From NCBI GenBank assembly GCA_012729395.1, contig JAAYDF010000155.1:16703-80702 (forward strand): DNA of 64,000 nucleotides. The letters run 5' to 3'. This document shows, piece after piece, positions 8,935 to 18,203 of the stretch. A model generated the notes under the pieces. The model was not told the DNA's origin and did not search any database. It saw nothing but the letters and a program-made list of their open reading frames with translations. The DNA is from Phycisphaerae bacterium. Its GTDB lineage: Bacteria; Planctomycetota; Phycisphaerae; UBA1845; PWPN01. Position 1 is the first letter of the stretch, and each line of letters opens with the position of its first letter. The position numbers and the translations under genes are program-made.

Positions 8935-9472
8935 GGCCACAGTAGAGCAGTTCACGCGATAGCGTAGCGGTCGCCGCCTCTAGCGACCGGCGAACTCGCA
9001 AAGAACACGCCGGTCGCCACGGGGGGCGACCGCTACAATGGGTCGCGAAGCGATCTGGAGCAGTTCACGCAGTAGCGTAGCGGTCGCCCCCTGCCGCGAC
9101 CGGTGCCACGCCATCGTGTCAAATATGCCAACGCCAAGTTCGGCAGACTCCGACAAGATTGGATATGACCTCTCCGCCTATCGCGCGGTCGAGCAGGTCA
9201 TGTATGAAGCGGGGAAGGCGTTGGGGTGATCTCTGGAGAACCATCGGCAATGGCAGCCCGCAATGGGCTGGAATGCGGACGGACACGTCGCTGACGCTCC
9301 CCAACCCGGCGCTTGCGCTTCGGGCTCGTTGTCTGGATCCGCAACCCGGCGCTGGCGCCTCGGGCTCGCTATTGCCCTTCGTTCTCCGGCGTTTGCGTTG
9401 AGGCTCGTTGGTGCGCTGCGCCCTGGGCTGGTAGAACGACACCGTTGGGGTCAATCTGCACCGAGGTATCGC
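8935..9472. other. intergenic region with two repeat families
   Basis: This 538-bp gap separates two convergent genes. At 8945-9110 the word agcgtagcggtcgcc occurs twice after gcagttcacgc, with the inverted form ggcgaccgctac between them. At 9278-9376 comes a copy of the repeat whose shadow translation is NEPGARA (acgtcgctgacgctcc, then caacccggcgcttgcgcttcgggctcg, twice). The short frame ending YDLSAYRAVEQVMYEAGKALG (stop near 9229) could be a gene relic, but I cannot support it. Confidence 0.6.
9278..9376. repeat. dispersed repeat (cccggcgc-ttgcgc-ttcgggctcg family), copy 1
   Basis: Two tandem units of caacccggcgcttgcgcttcgggctcg-type sequence preceded by gacgtcgctgacgctcc-like sequence. 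The same combination recurs in other arrangements at 35824-36062 and, inverted, at about 52830-52945 inside a gene. Confidence 0.7.
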
Positions 9473-12400
9473 CTACGGGTACCAGGGGCCGCACTGGGGG
9501 TTGGCGGAGATACCTTGGCCGGTAAGGCACTGGCGAAGGTACCAGAGGTCGTTGGCGTCCACGTCACCGTCGCGATCGAGGTCGGCACCGCGGCAGAGGG
9601 GGTTGTCCGCCGGGGGCGCTATCGAACCGCTCAGGCAAGCCTGGAAAAGGCCGAAGTCGTCAAGATCCACGTCGCCGTCGAGGTCGAAGTCCCCGTAGAC
9701 TAACTCGCAGACATCGGGGATGCCGTCACCGTCGACGTCGGCCTCGCACTCGTCGGGGAAACGGTTGCGGTCGCAGTCGGTGCTCTGGCCGCAGCCCGGC
9801 ACATCGCACGGACCGCCGGGCGAGCCGCAATCGACGTCACAGTCGTCCGGCACGCCGTTGTCGTTGCAGTCGGGGTAGTACTCATGAGCTCCGATATCCA
9901 CTACGGGCGGCGAGCCCGGGCCGGTATCGGGCACGGCCGGCGCATCCACTACCCGGTAGTGGGATCCGAGGTCGAGGGGCAGAAGCTCGGAGCGATGATC
10001 GTCGTGATCGATATCCCAGGTGTCCCGAGGCAAGGCTGTGGTCAGGCCGGCGTCAATGGCCGGCGAGCTGCCCAGCAATCGAAGGTCGCCGAGGTCGTCG
10101 TTGCCGCCCGCGCCCCAACCATCGCCGCCGTCGTCGGGTGAACGAATGAATCGCGGCGGAAGGTCGGTGTTGTCCGTGCCGGGCCAGACCCAGCCGTCGC
10201 CGGGCAGTCCGTCCTGAATGCAGGAGTAGCTGACGCGGGGAAGCGATTCGACGTCGGTGATCTGGCCGGCCGGGCCGATGCTGGCAAAGTCGGTATTGCC
10301 CCAGACGATGCAGTTGATTAGCGAGGGCTCGCTGGTGTGGTTGTAGATGCCGCCGCCCGTTTCGGCGTGATTGCCGGCCAAGGTGCAGTTGACCAGTTCG
10401 GCGTTGGCGTGGAGGGAGTTGTGGATCGCACCGCCGGCGACGGCCCGGTTGCCGACGAAGCCGCAATTGGCGAGAGTCGGGCGGGTGTACTCTTCGTGCA
10501 TGGCCGCCCCACCGTGACGGCCGGCCGTGTTGAGCTCGAACGCGCAGTTCAGGAAAGCCGGATGGCTGTACTGCGTGGCGTAGACAGCTCCGCCGTCGAG
10601 GGCGGCATGGTTATCGACGAATCGACAGCGGATGAGCACTGGGTTGGCGAAACGGATATGCAGACCCGCGCCGCGATCGTGGGGCGAGGGACCGTCGGCC
10701 CGCCCGCCGGTGATAGTGAAGCCGTCGAGCACGGCGTTGTGGCCCGATGCGATGGCCGTCACCACGTGGAAGCTGTTATCCAGCCAGCGACCTGGGTCGG
10801 CGGTGTGGTCATTGGCGGCCAGGTCGCCGGCGAGGACCGTCGCATGCAGTTGCGGGTTACGTTGCCAAAGCTCGGTCTCACCGCCCGCAAACCCCCCGTA
10901 GATGGATAAGCCTCCTGGCAGCTCGAACGCGGCCACGCGGTCGCCGGTGCCGCGGTCGGGGCGGTAGGTGCCTGCCGCTACCCAGATCGCGGGCACATAG
11001 CGTTGTCGGGCGGCGTCCAGGGCATCCTGCAGGTCCGCGTGGGCATCCTGCCAGCTTGAGCCGTCGTTGTTTCCGGTTGCGTCGGCATCGACGAAGACCG
11101 GCGGCGGCGGAGTGCACGCGTCACCGATACCGTCGCCGTTGCTGTTGGCCTGGTCGGGGTTGGGAGTATAAGGGCAGTTGTCGTCGCAGTGGACCGTTTG
11201 ACCGCCGGTGCACGGCTTGTTCCAGCGGACACTGTCGCCGTTGCCGTCGTCGAGTATCCCGTCGTCGTCGATATCCAAATCGCACGCGTCGATGGCGCCG
11301 TCCCCGTCGGTATCCGACTCGCAGTGGTCGGGGATGCCGTTTTCGTTGCAGTCTTCGCTCGAACCATCGGCGATCTGGCAGGCATCAGGGATGCCGTTGC
11401 CGTCGCACTCGTTGCGGCCGAGGATCGCCAACCCAACGGGAGCGGCATTGCCGGGCAGGGTGACAAAGACGGGCTGCGGACCGGGCGTGCTCGGGTCGCG
11501 ATCCGCGGGCGCGCCGGTCTGTGCGTTGAAGTCGAGAACCTGGCCGGTGCGTTTGCTGAGCACGGCGAGGCTGCCAGTGATGTTGTAGCGAAGTCTGCCG
11601 GGGCCGGATAGCCCCGCGCTGCCGGCGGGGATGAACGGCCCGCGGTACTGCCCCTCTTTGTCAAAGGCCAGGACGGCGTCAGTGTGATAACTGCTGACCA
11701 GGAGATAGCCGCGTGAATCCATCATCAGCCCGGCGGGGCCGCTGAGGCCGTGCCCCTCGGCGGCGATACCCAACAGCTCGCCGGTCTTGATGTCGTACTT
11801 GAGCACTTGGTCGGTGTCCCAACTCGCGACGTAGAGCGTATCGTAGGTGGCATACATGGCGACCGGTCCGCTCAGGCCGCCACTGCCCGGCTCCACCAGT
11901 TCACGAAGTATACGACCAGTATCGGCGTCGAGTTCGACAACGCTGTGTCGCGTCCCGCTGGCGACCAACAGCGTGGCGGTATCACGCACCAACAGAGCGG
12001 TTGGATGGTCGATGGCCGGGTCGGCGTACTCGCGGCTCAGGCTGCCCAGCGGGGCCGCGTACCTCAGGACGCGATTGGACCCGACGCACGCCAGGTAGAC
12101 GTTTCGCCGGGAGTCGATGACCATGTCCACCGGCTGCACCACACCCGGCGTGCCCGAGGGCAGGAACTCGCCGATCAACGCGCCGCTGGAAGTATAAGCC
12201 AGCACCTGCGAGCTGTCCTCGCCCGCGATGAACACCCGCGGTTGCCAGACCACCTCGCAGACGTCGAGCACGGCGTTATGGTTGCAGTCGAAATCGGTGC
12301 CGGCCACAATATCGCACCCGTCGGGAAGGCCGTTCATGTTGCAGTCGCGAAAATGGGAGGATTCGTAGGCGCCCAAATCCACGCGGCAATGCCTTATCCG

Positions 12401-14848
12401 GTCCTCACCGGCCAGGTCGCCCAGATCAGGCGGCGGCAGGGGCTCCATGCTCCCCGCGTCGATGCAGGGCGAGCCGGCATTCAGGCGAAGGTCGTCATCG
12501 GCGGTGCCACCGATGTGGTCGGGGCCAAAGGGATCGACGAACAGCGGGTCCAACCCGTGGTTACCCACGCCTTCCATGGTCGACGTCCATCCGCGAACGC
12601 AAGAGAAGCTCAGCTCGACCCCGCTGCCGACGATCTGCCGGGAGAGGCTCGCGACACCTTCCACTGGTTCGTCATCCCAAAGGATGCAGTTGGTCAGGTT
12701 GGCGTCTCCTTGTGCGGCAAACGAACGCCCCATCGTGGCGGTATTCCCCCAGAAGGTGCAATTGACCACCCGCGGATACCTGCCGCGACTGTAGAAGGCA
12801 CCGCCCGTGGGGACGAGTTCGCAGTTCGTGGTCATGTTGCCTGTGAACAAACAGCTCAGAAACAGAGGGCTTCCGTCCTGGTTGTATACCGCCCCGCCGA
12901 TCGGACCGGAGAGGTTGGCGTGAAAGCCGCAGGTGGCGAAGGTCGGGCTGCCGCTGACGATCATCAAGGCTCCGCCCTTGGGGCCGGCGTTGTCCACGAA
13001 TCGGCAGCGGGTGACCGTTGGGCTGGCGTTCACGACCGCCATGCCTCCTCCGCCGTCGTAGGTCCAGGACAAGTTGAGGTTGTAACCCGCGGCGATGGTG
13101 AAGCCGTCGAGAACGGCGGTATGATCCACATCCTCTGCCACGACGACATGACCGCTGTTCTCGTAGGGATGACCGCCTGTGTGATCGTTCTGCCACAGGT
13201 CGCCGCTGAGGATGGTCTGGTGAGTCGATGGGTCGCGGTCCTCGCGTTGCGTTTCGCCGCCGACAAACCCGCCATAGACGCCGACGCCGCTGACCAGTCG
13301 GAACGAGGCGAATCGATCGCCGGTCGAGCGATCAGGATGGTACGTGCCTGCGGCGACCCAGACCTCGCTGATACCCCCGGCGGGGTCGGCGGCCTCGGCC
13401 AGGGCGTCCTGGAGATCGACGAATGCGTCAGCCCAGTTTGTGCCGGTGTTATTGCCGGCAGCTTGGGCATCGACGAAGACCACGCCGGCAACCTCTCGCG
13501 TCTGTGGCAACGCGTCGCCTTCGTCAAGAGTCTCCACAGGGATTGTAGACTCCGCTTGCGGGCGCCAGTCGGCGACGGTGCGGGCGGTGGTATTGATCGT
13601 GCGGGCGTTACAGGTTGGCTTAGCCTGATCGAGGGCCGCGCCCGTCGGCTGGCCGTTGTAGAGCACGTCCGGGTTCGAGAAGAAGGGGATCGGGCTGCCC
13701 GGTGAGTAGGCCATGACCGTTCGCCAACTGACGGACACGGGATCACGATAACCGTAGACGTAGCCAAAACCACAGGCGGACGCATGGTCCCGGTCGTGCA
13801 GGCAACCCATGTTGTGGCCCAGCTCGTGCACGAAGCTCGTGGCGTGGGCGCAGTTCCGCCGCACCACGCTGAACGCCGAAGCGGCGAACGCCGGCGACTC
13901 CTCCGTCATGACGAACGCCAGCCCACACAAGCCGGGCATGGTATCGTTGATCATACAGACCAGGTCCGCCCCGTATTCATCACGCAGCGTGTGGACCTCG
14001 TCCATGTAGCCGTCGGCGGGATCGCGAAGCCGGCCCAGATCCGTGCCGCCGCTGCCTGATTCGAGGTAGTCGACCTCGACGGTGTGCACGAGCCGAATGC
14101 GGGGAACGATCTCACTGTTGGCGAAGGCCTGATTGCTGTTGGCGACGGCGAGATCGATGAGGACAAGCATGGCCGCGGTTCCGCCGGCCCCCTCACGGGC
14201 CGCGGGCGTGTAGACGACCATGAGATCGAAGAGGGTGCCGTCATCGGTTGCCGGCTGTCGGTCGCCTGTAACCTGCCGGAGCTGAGGAGCGATCCCCTCC
14301 GCGAGTGCGTCATCGGCACCGCATCCGTCGAACCGCTCCTCGTCAAGCTCGTCGAGAACGTGGCCGCCGTCGGGCAGCGGACGCACATAGAGGGCTTTGT
14401 GGTCAGCCTGCCGGATGATCGCGGTACAGATGCCGTCGCGGAGCACAAAGGTGAACCGCCCCCATGCCTCGGTGTCGAGTCGGCCGCTCCAGGTGAGTTG
14501 GTCCTTGCTCGGACGGTCGGCCTTATCGACAATACCCACCACAGAGAGGCCGTCGAACAAATCAAACCGCAGACGGGTACCCTTGCCGCCGGTCCACTCG
14601 GCAAGGCCGGCAACGTCCACGTTCACCGCCTGGCGACGGGCGACTGCGGCGTCGAGCGAGGTCACATGGATCGGCGGTGCGTCGGCGACAACGACATAGG
14701 GATGAAGGTCGGCCGGGCCGGCGGGTGGCACCTCAGCGGCCCAAGCAGCGGACACGACGAGCAGGCACGTCGCCCCGGCTACCATCAGCAATAGGCCGCA
14801 ACTGCGCATGGAGCACATGCCTCGCACATGCCGATCTGTGTTCCGCAA
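9473..14848 (-). CDS. giant secreted metalloprotease with two beta-helix domains and a dockerin
   Basis: The 1791-residue protein has a signal peptide (SCGLLLMVAGATCLLVVSAAWA; the ATG at 14809 is an alternative start). A reprolysin-type zinc protease follows, with VHELGHNMGCLHDRDH at about residue 345, the full HExxHxxGxxH site. A right-handed beta-helix region starts near residue 450 (VWVAAGTYHPDRSTGDR). A propeller-like region of repeated short blades lies at about 860-1140 (SGPAGLMMDSRGYLLVSSYHTDAVLAF). Thrombospondin type 3 calcium repeats are at about 1150-1245, and a second beta-helix closely like the first at about 1250-1655 (IWVAAGTYRPDRGTGDR). A dockerin-like pair ends it (DFDLDGDVDLDDFGLFQACL; DLDRDGDVDANDLWYLRQCL). 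It is probably exported and surface-attached or released; substrate unknown. Confidence 0.92.
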   Translation of the reverse strand: MRNTDRHVRGMCSMRSCGLLLMVAGATCLLVVSAAWAAEVPPAGPADLHPYVVVADAPPIHVTSLDAAVARRQAVNVDVAGLAEWTGGKGTRLRFDLFDGLSVVGIVDKADRPSKDQLTWSGRLDTEAWGRFTFVLRDGICTAIIRQADHKALYVRPLPDGGHVLDELDEERFDGCGADDALAEGIAPQLRQVTGDRQPATDDGTLFDLMVVYTPAAREGAGGTAAMLVLIDLAVANSNQAFANSEIVPRIRLVHTVEVDYLESGSGGTDLGRLRDPADGYMDEVHTLRDEYGADLVCMINDTMPGLCGLAFVMTEESPAFAASAFSVVRRNCAHATSFVHELGHNMGCLHDRDHASACGFGYVYGYRDPVSVSWRTVMAYSPGSPIPFFSNPDVLYNGQPTGAALDQAKPTCNARTINTTARTVADWRPQAESTIPVETLDEGDALPQTREVAGVVFVDAQAAGNNTGTNWADAFVDLQDALAEAADPAGGISEVWVAAGTYHPDRSTGDRFASFRLVSGVGVYGGFVGGETQREDRDPSTHQTILSGDLWQNDHTGGHPYENSGHVVVAEDVDHTAVLDGFTIAAGYNLNLSWTYDGGGGMAVVNASPTVTRCRFVDNAGPKGGALMIVSGSPTFATCGFHANLSGPIGGAVYNQDGSPLFLSCLFTGNMTTNCELVPTGGAFYSRGRYPRVVNCTFWGNTATMGRSFAAQGDANLTNCILWDDEPVEGVASLSRQIVGSGVELSFSCVRGWTSTMEGVGNHGLDPLFVDPFGPDHIGGTADDDLRLNAGSPCIDAGSMEPLPPPDLGDLAGEDRIRHCRVDLGAYESSHFRDCNMNGLPDGCDIVAGTDFDCNHNAVLDVCEVVWQPRVFIAGEDSSQVLAYTSSGALIGEFLPSGTPGVVQPVDMVIDSRRNVYLACVGSNRVLRYAAPLGSLSREYADPAIDHPTALLVRDTATLLVASGTRHSVVELDADTGRILRELVEPGSGGLSGPVAMYATYDTLYVASWDTDQVLKYDIKTGELLGIAAEGHGLSGPAGLMMDSRGYLLVSSYHTDAVLAFDKEGQYRGPFIPAGSAGLSGPGRLRYNITGSLAVLSKRTGQVLDFNAQTGAPADRDPSTPGPQPVFVTLPGNAAPVGLAILGRNECDGNGIPDACQIADGSSEDCNENGIPDHCESDTDGDGAIDACDLDIDDDGILDDGNGDSVRWNKPCTGGQTVHCDDNCPYTPNPDQANSNGDGIGDACTPPPPVFVDADATGNNDGSSWQDAHADLQDALDAARQRYVPAIWVAAGTYRPDRGTGDRVAAFELPGGLSIYGGFAGGETELWQRNPQLHATVLAGDLAANDHTADPGRWLDNSFHVVTAIASGHNAVLDGFTITGGRADGPSPHDRGAGLHIRFANPVLIRCRFVDNHAALDGGAVYATQYSHPAFLNCAFELNTAGRHGGAAMHEEYTRPTLANCGFVGNRAVAGGAIHNSLHANAELVNCTLAGNHAETGGGIYNHTSEPSLINCIVWGNTDFASIGPAGQITDVESLPRVSYSCIQDGLPGDGWVWPGTDNTDLPPRFIRSPDDGGDGWGAGGNDDLGDLRLLGSSPAIDAGLTTALPRDTWDIDHDDHRSELLPLDLGSHYRVVDAPAVPDTGPGSPPVVDIGAHEYYPDCNDNGVPDDCDVDCGSPGGPCDVPGCGQSTDCDRNRFPDECEADVDGDGIPDVCELVYGDFDLDGDVDLDDFGLFQACLSGSIAPPADNPLCRGADLDRDGDVDANDLWYLRQCLTGQGISANPQCGPWYP

Positions 14849-14973
14849 CCCTCAGGCCACCCCGCGTTCCGCCAGTACCATTATACCCTCGGCCAAGTGT
14901 GAATGCAGTATCCCCCCGGCGCGAATGCCCCTCGAAACGCGAATCGACAATCCAAACCATGCTCACGCACGCT

Positions 14974-15002
14974 CTGCTCACAGAGCAGTGCCACACGATC
15001 AC
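14974..15002. repeat. 29-bp repeat with CTGCT/AGCAG hairpin, copy 1
   Basis: ctgctcacagagcagtgcca followed by cacgatcac, upstream of the metalloprotease start. An exact copy lies at 43404-43432. The word cacacgatcacac is repeated imperfectly just after it. The 14849-15118 gap holds no gene. Confidence 0.75.
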
Positions 15003-15118
15003 ACCACGCGTTGCCACACAATCACACCACTCACACACGATTGCGCGACGCCCTGCTGCCGTTTCCTCCCCTCATTGCCTTGCCGCCTCTTGCTCCTCTC
15101 GCGCGTTCCCCTACCCTA

Positions 15119-16696
15119 CTACCCCTTCCCTTCCGGGAGCTCATCGAAGAGGGTGGGCGGGATAGGCTTGCCGATCGTGCCCTCCAGACCGAGGCGGGCG
15201 TTGACCAACTTGCGGTAGTCGGCCCGGGCGGCGTCCCACCACGGCTTGACCGGCTGATTGGCCAGACGCAAGGCGGCAATCGCGCTGCGGGCGGCAAACG
15301 CGGCGTCGGCGGCCGCGTCGTCGATGCACAGGGCGGCGGCACTCGCGGCGGCGGCGGCGGCGGCGCGGGCAGCCTCGGCCATCGGAACCGCTTCGCTGGT
15401 GTTCTCGTGCGAGTACGCGGCCTTGAGCGACGCGGTCCGTAATGTGCGAATTCGCGACAGAGCCCGGGAAACCGACGACGATGACGCCTCGTCGCAGGGC
15501 TCGCTCAGCGTCGCCTCGGCCATCGACAGAGCCCGCTCGACGCGCGGGTCCGGGTTCAGAGACTGTACCCGCCGGGCACAGCGGCATGCCCAGCATACAA
15601 TCGCCCGCTGAGGCAGCGCGAGCAGTTGCTTGCGGACGGCGGCAACGTTGACACGCAAGCCCCTGTGCCGCGGCTCCTGCTCGAGCTCGATGTCGGGCCC
15701 GAACGGCGGCTGGCTGAGCAAGGCATCGGCTAAGGTGGCAGCCGAGGGAAAGCGATCCAGCGGGTTCTTCGCCAGGCACCGCAGAATGACGCCCGCCAGG
15801 CCGGCCGAGATGGCCGGCCGCCATATGCTGGGGTCCGGGGCCGGCTCAGAGATGTGCTTGAGCATGATGGCGAACGGGCTGCCTTCCTCGGCCTCGAAGG
15901 GCAATCGCCCGGTCAGTAACTCGAACAGCGATACCCCCAGCGAGTACACGTCGCTGGCCAGCGTGACCCGCTCCCCCTGACATTGCTCGGGGCTCATGTA
16001 GCCCGGCGTGCCGATCTGCTGCCCCACGCCGGTCAACCACGTCGTGCCCTCGACGACCATGATGGTGCCGAAATCCGCAACCTTGATGCCCCCCAGAGCG
16101 TCGAACAGCAGGTTCGACGGCTTGATGTCGCGGTGGATAATCCCGATGCCGTGGGCGGCGGCGACGCCGGAGGCGGCCTGGGCAATGAGGGCGACCGCCT
16201 CTTCGATGGCCATCTCCTGCCGCGCGGTGTGAGCGGCGTTGAGCCGGTCTCGCAAGCTGCCGCCGGGGAGGTACTCCATCACGATCGCGCTGAGCAAGCC
16301 GTCGGTCGTGTAATCCAGGATCCGCACCACGTGCTCGTGATGGATGCGGGCCATGCTGCGGGCCTCACGCTCCAAACGGGCACAGATCCCATGGTCGGTG
16401 CGGTATTGCGGCTTGAGGATCTTGAGGGCGACGCGCTCGTTCGAGTCGGTATCCCGCCCCTCGTAGACGCGGGCCATACCGCCCTCGCCCAGAAGCCGCT
16501 CGACCAGATAGCGGCCGATGCCATGCCCCTCGAGCCGTTCCTCGCATCGCGGGGAGCCGGTGGTCCGCCGCGTCAGCACCACCCGCAGGTCGTCCACCAG
16601 AACCGTCTCTTCGGGATCGAGGTCGCCCGGCGGATCAGCGGACAACGCCGACTCGTTCGGGTCGCCCTGGGCCGGTGTGGAGAAGGACTCGGTCAT
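15119..16696 (-). CDS. serine/threonine protein kinase, no membrane segment
   Basis: The kinase domain covers about residues 58-335 counted from the ATG at 16696: glycine loop LLGEGGMARVYEG, catalytic lysine VALKILK, catalytic loop HRDIKPSN, DFG as KVADFGT, and activation segment GTPGYMSPEQ. All catalytic residues are present, so it should phosphorylate Ser/Thr. Instead of the membrane helix and sensor domain common in bacterial Hanks kinases, it has a tail with four cysteines (CWACRCARRVQ) and an alanine-rich segment. The track start at 17023 adds 109 residues of doubtful sequence. The ATG at 16696, or the one at 16831, begins closer to an acidic linker (PEETVLVDDLRVVLTRR). I chose 16696, but the start is uncertain. 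Partner genes are not adjacent. Confidence 0.88.
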   Translation of the reverse strand: MTESFSTPAQGDPNESALSADPPGDLDPEETVLVDDLRVVLTRRTTGSPRCEERLEGHGIGRYLVERLLGEGGMARVYEGRDTDSNERVALKILKPQYRTDHGICARLEREARSMARIHHEHVVRILDYTTDGLLSAIVMEYLPGGSLRDRLNAAHTARQEMAIEEAVALIAQAASGVAAAHGIGIIHRDIKPSNLLFDALGGIKVADFGTIMVVEGTTWLTGVGQQIGTPGYMSPEQCQGERVTLASDVYSLGVSLFELLTGRLPFEAEEGSPFAIMLKHISEPAPDPSIWRPAISAGLAGVILRCLAKNPLDRFPSAATLADALLSQPPFGPDIELEQEPRHRGLRVNVAAVRKQLLALPQRAIVCWACRCARRVQSLNPDPRVERALSMAEATLSEPCDEASSSSVSRALSRIRTLRTASLKAAYSHENTSEAVPMAEAARAAAAAAASAAALCIDDAAADAAFAARSAIAALRLANQPVKPWWDAARADYRKLVNARLGLEGTIGKPIPPTLFDELPEGKG

Positions 16697-17051
16697 GGCA
16701 TTGGACACTCGATGCCGCGGCGACGACCGTCGCGGGGCACACGTGGCCGGGGAGGACTCCTTGTCCCCGGTCTCAAACACTTCTTCGCCGGCGAAGCAGC
16801 CGTCAAATCCACCCGAGGTGGAATCCGCCATCGCGGAAACGACCGCTACGCCCCCTCGCCTGCATATCCGCTTCTCGACATGGGTATTGTACTCGGCATG
16901 CCTTGTCCAGCGAATGCGAGCCAACCTTGCCGGTTGAGACCTGTCGCGGACAAGCCCAGCCGGAAATGCGCGCGACACCCCCAACCGTGGAGCCGCCGAG
17001 CTACCACGCCCCTGACTCGCCACACTCCCCTATCAAGCAGCCTCTCCCAGA
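16697..17051. other. intergenic or kinase N-terminal extension
   Basis: Open in the kinase frame as far as 17023, so part of it may be translated if an upstream start is used. It includes a gcggaaacgaccgctac segment resembling the GTAGCGGTCG repeat seen near 9 kb. I see no separate gene. Confidence 0.5.
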
Positions 17052-18170
17052 TCAGTGCCACGCTTGCTTGGAACGTGGTGACCAAGTGGTGTCGATCAGC
17101 AACCCGCCCATCCTCGCAATATCGCTCCACGAATAAAGCTTGAAATCCTCACTGGCATTGGGGTTGATCTGATCATTGATCGCCAAGACTCCCTGAGAAA
17201 ACTGAGCAACGGTCGGCTGGTTCGTGACCGCAAGTCCGGAGGAGTGATCCAAGGCACCGAAACCCGCCGGCGACGGATCGATGGTCAGCAAAAACCGGTA
17301 GTCCCCGCTACGTTCGTAGACCTTCGTGCAGGTGTAAGCCCCCTTGGAGCCCTGGCTCACGACCAGAAGATACCCACGCCCGTCGGAGGCGCAGTAGATG
17401 GCCGGGCCTTTGACGTTGGGAACCAGGCCGTTCTCGCCAACTCGGATCACACACTTGCCCTGAGGCTCGGCATCAGGCTCGGCCGGGAATCGCCACACTC
17501 CCACGTCGTCCTCCGCGACATAGACCACACCATACTCGTCATCGGCGATGCAACTCTTCACTTCTCCGCCCAGAGCGAACTTCCTCACCAGACGAGCGGA
17601 GACTCGTCCTTCCGGCGTCTCGAAAAGCTCGTGCTGCTCGACGGGCCCATCGCGAAGCGTGACGAAGAAATAGTGCTTGCCGGTCTTGAGGCTGTGGTAA
17701 GAGCACAGCCCGACGGGTGCCTGCCCCGCAAACACCTGGATGGCCGGACCAGCCGTCACATCCTCGATCTTGCAGGTCGCGGAGTTGATCCGCCAGACAC
17801 GCACGCCGGCAAAACCAGGTGCCATGCAACTGGCCAAGACCAGATCCTCGCTCTCACCATCAAGTCGAAACCCATAAATCACATCCACGTAGCAGGGTTG
17901 CACGCCGGCATCGACGTGCTTCAGCAGCAACCCACTCAGGTTGTGCACCTCCATGCCGCGCTTCTCGTTGGTGACGACAAGCAGACTCCTCGCCGGCTCG
18001 GTCGGGTGAATCCAGACCGCGGCATCCTGGACCTCGTTGACCGCCACCGGCTGGCTGACCGCGCGGGCCCGTGGCGCGATGACCATGCCCGACGGCGACC
18101 GACATCCAGCCAACAGAACGCATCCGACAAGCAAAGCCTCAACACAACCAACACACTTGGCGATTGGCAT
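17052..18170 (-). CDS. beta-propeller phytase-like lipoprotein (3-phytase family)
   Basis: The 372-residue protein carries a lipoprotein signal (LLVGCVLLAGCRSP), so it should be anchored to a membrane facing the periplasm or surface. The rest follows the beta-propeller phytase pattern: NEVQDAAVWIHPTEPARSLLVVTNEKRG, YVDVIYGFRLDGESEDLVLAS, GGEVKSCIADDEYGVVYVAEDDVGVWRFPAEPDA and GLVPNVKGPAIYCASDGRGYLLVVSQGS. Family members bind calcium and release phosphate from myo-inositol hexakisphosphate. The ATG at 18170 follows AAAGGATG. It is the last of three minus-strand genes (pseudopilin-like, PEP-CTERM protein, phytase) with gaps of 60 and 33 bp, which suggests one transcript. Confidence 0.9.
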   Translation of the reverse strand: MPIAKCVGCVEALLVGCVLLAGCRSPSGMVIAPRARAVSQPVAVNEVQDAAVWIHPTEPARSLLVVTNEKRGMEVHNLSGLLLKHVDAGVQPCYVDVIYGFRLDGESEDLVLASCMAPGFAGVRVWRINSATCKIEDVTAGPAIQVFAGQAPVGLCSYHSLKTGKHYFFVTLRDGPVEQHELFETPEGRVSARLVRKFALGGEVKSCIADDEYGVVYVAEDDVGVWRFPAEPDAEPQGKCVIRVGENGLVPNVKGPAIYCASDGRGYLLVVSQGSKGAYTCTKVYERSGDYRFLLTIDPSPAGFGALDHSSGLAVTNQPTVAQFSQGVLAINDQINPNASEDFKLYSWSDIARMGGLLIDTTWSPRSKQAWH

Positions 18171-18203
18171 GCATCATCCTTTCCACCGATCACACGGCAG
18201 CCA

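Noticed and set aside
8935-9472. short ORFs such as 9038-9229 as small genes
   Set aside because: They coincide with repeat sequence, and none has a convincing ribosome-binding site or recognisable sequence.
11750-13705. 651-residue plus-strand ORF
   Set aside because: It is opposite the metalloprotease gene, which has an intact zinc site and clear domains.
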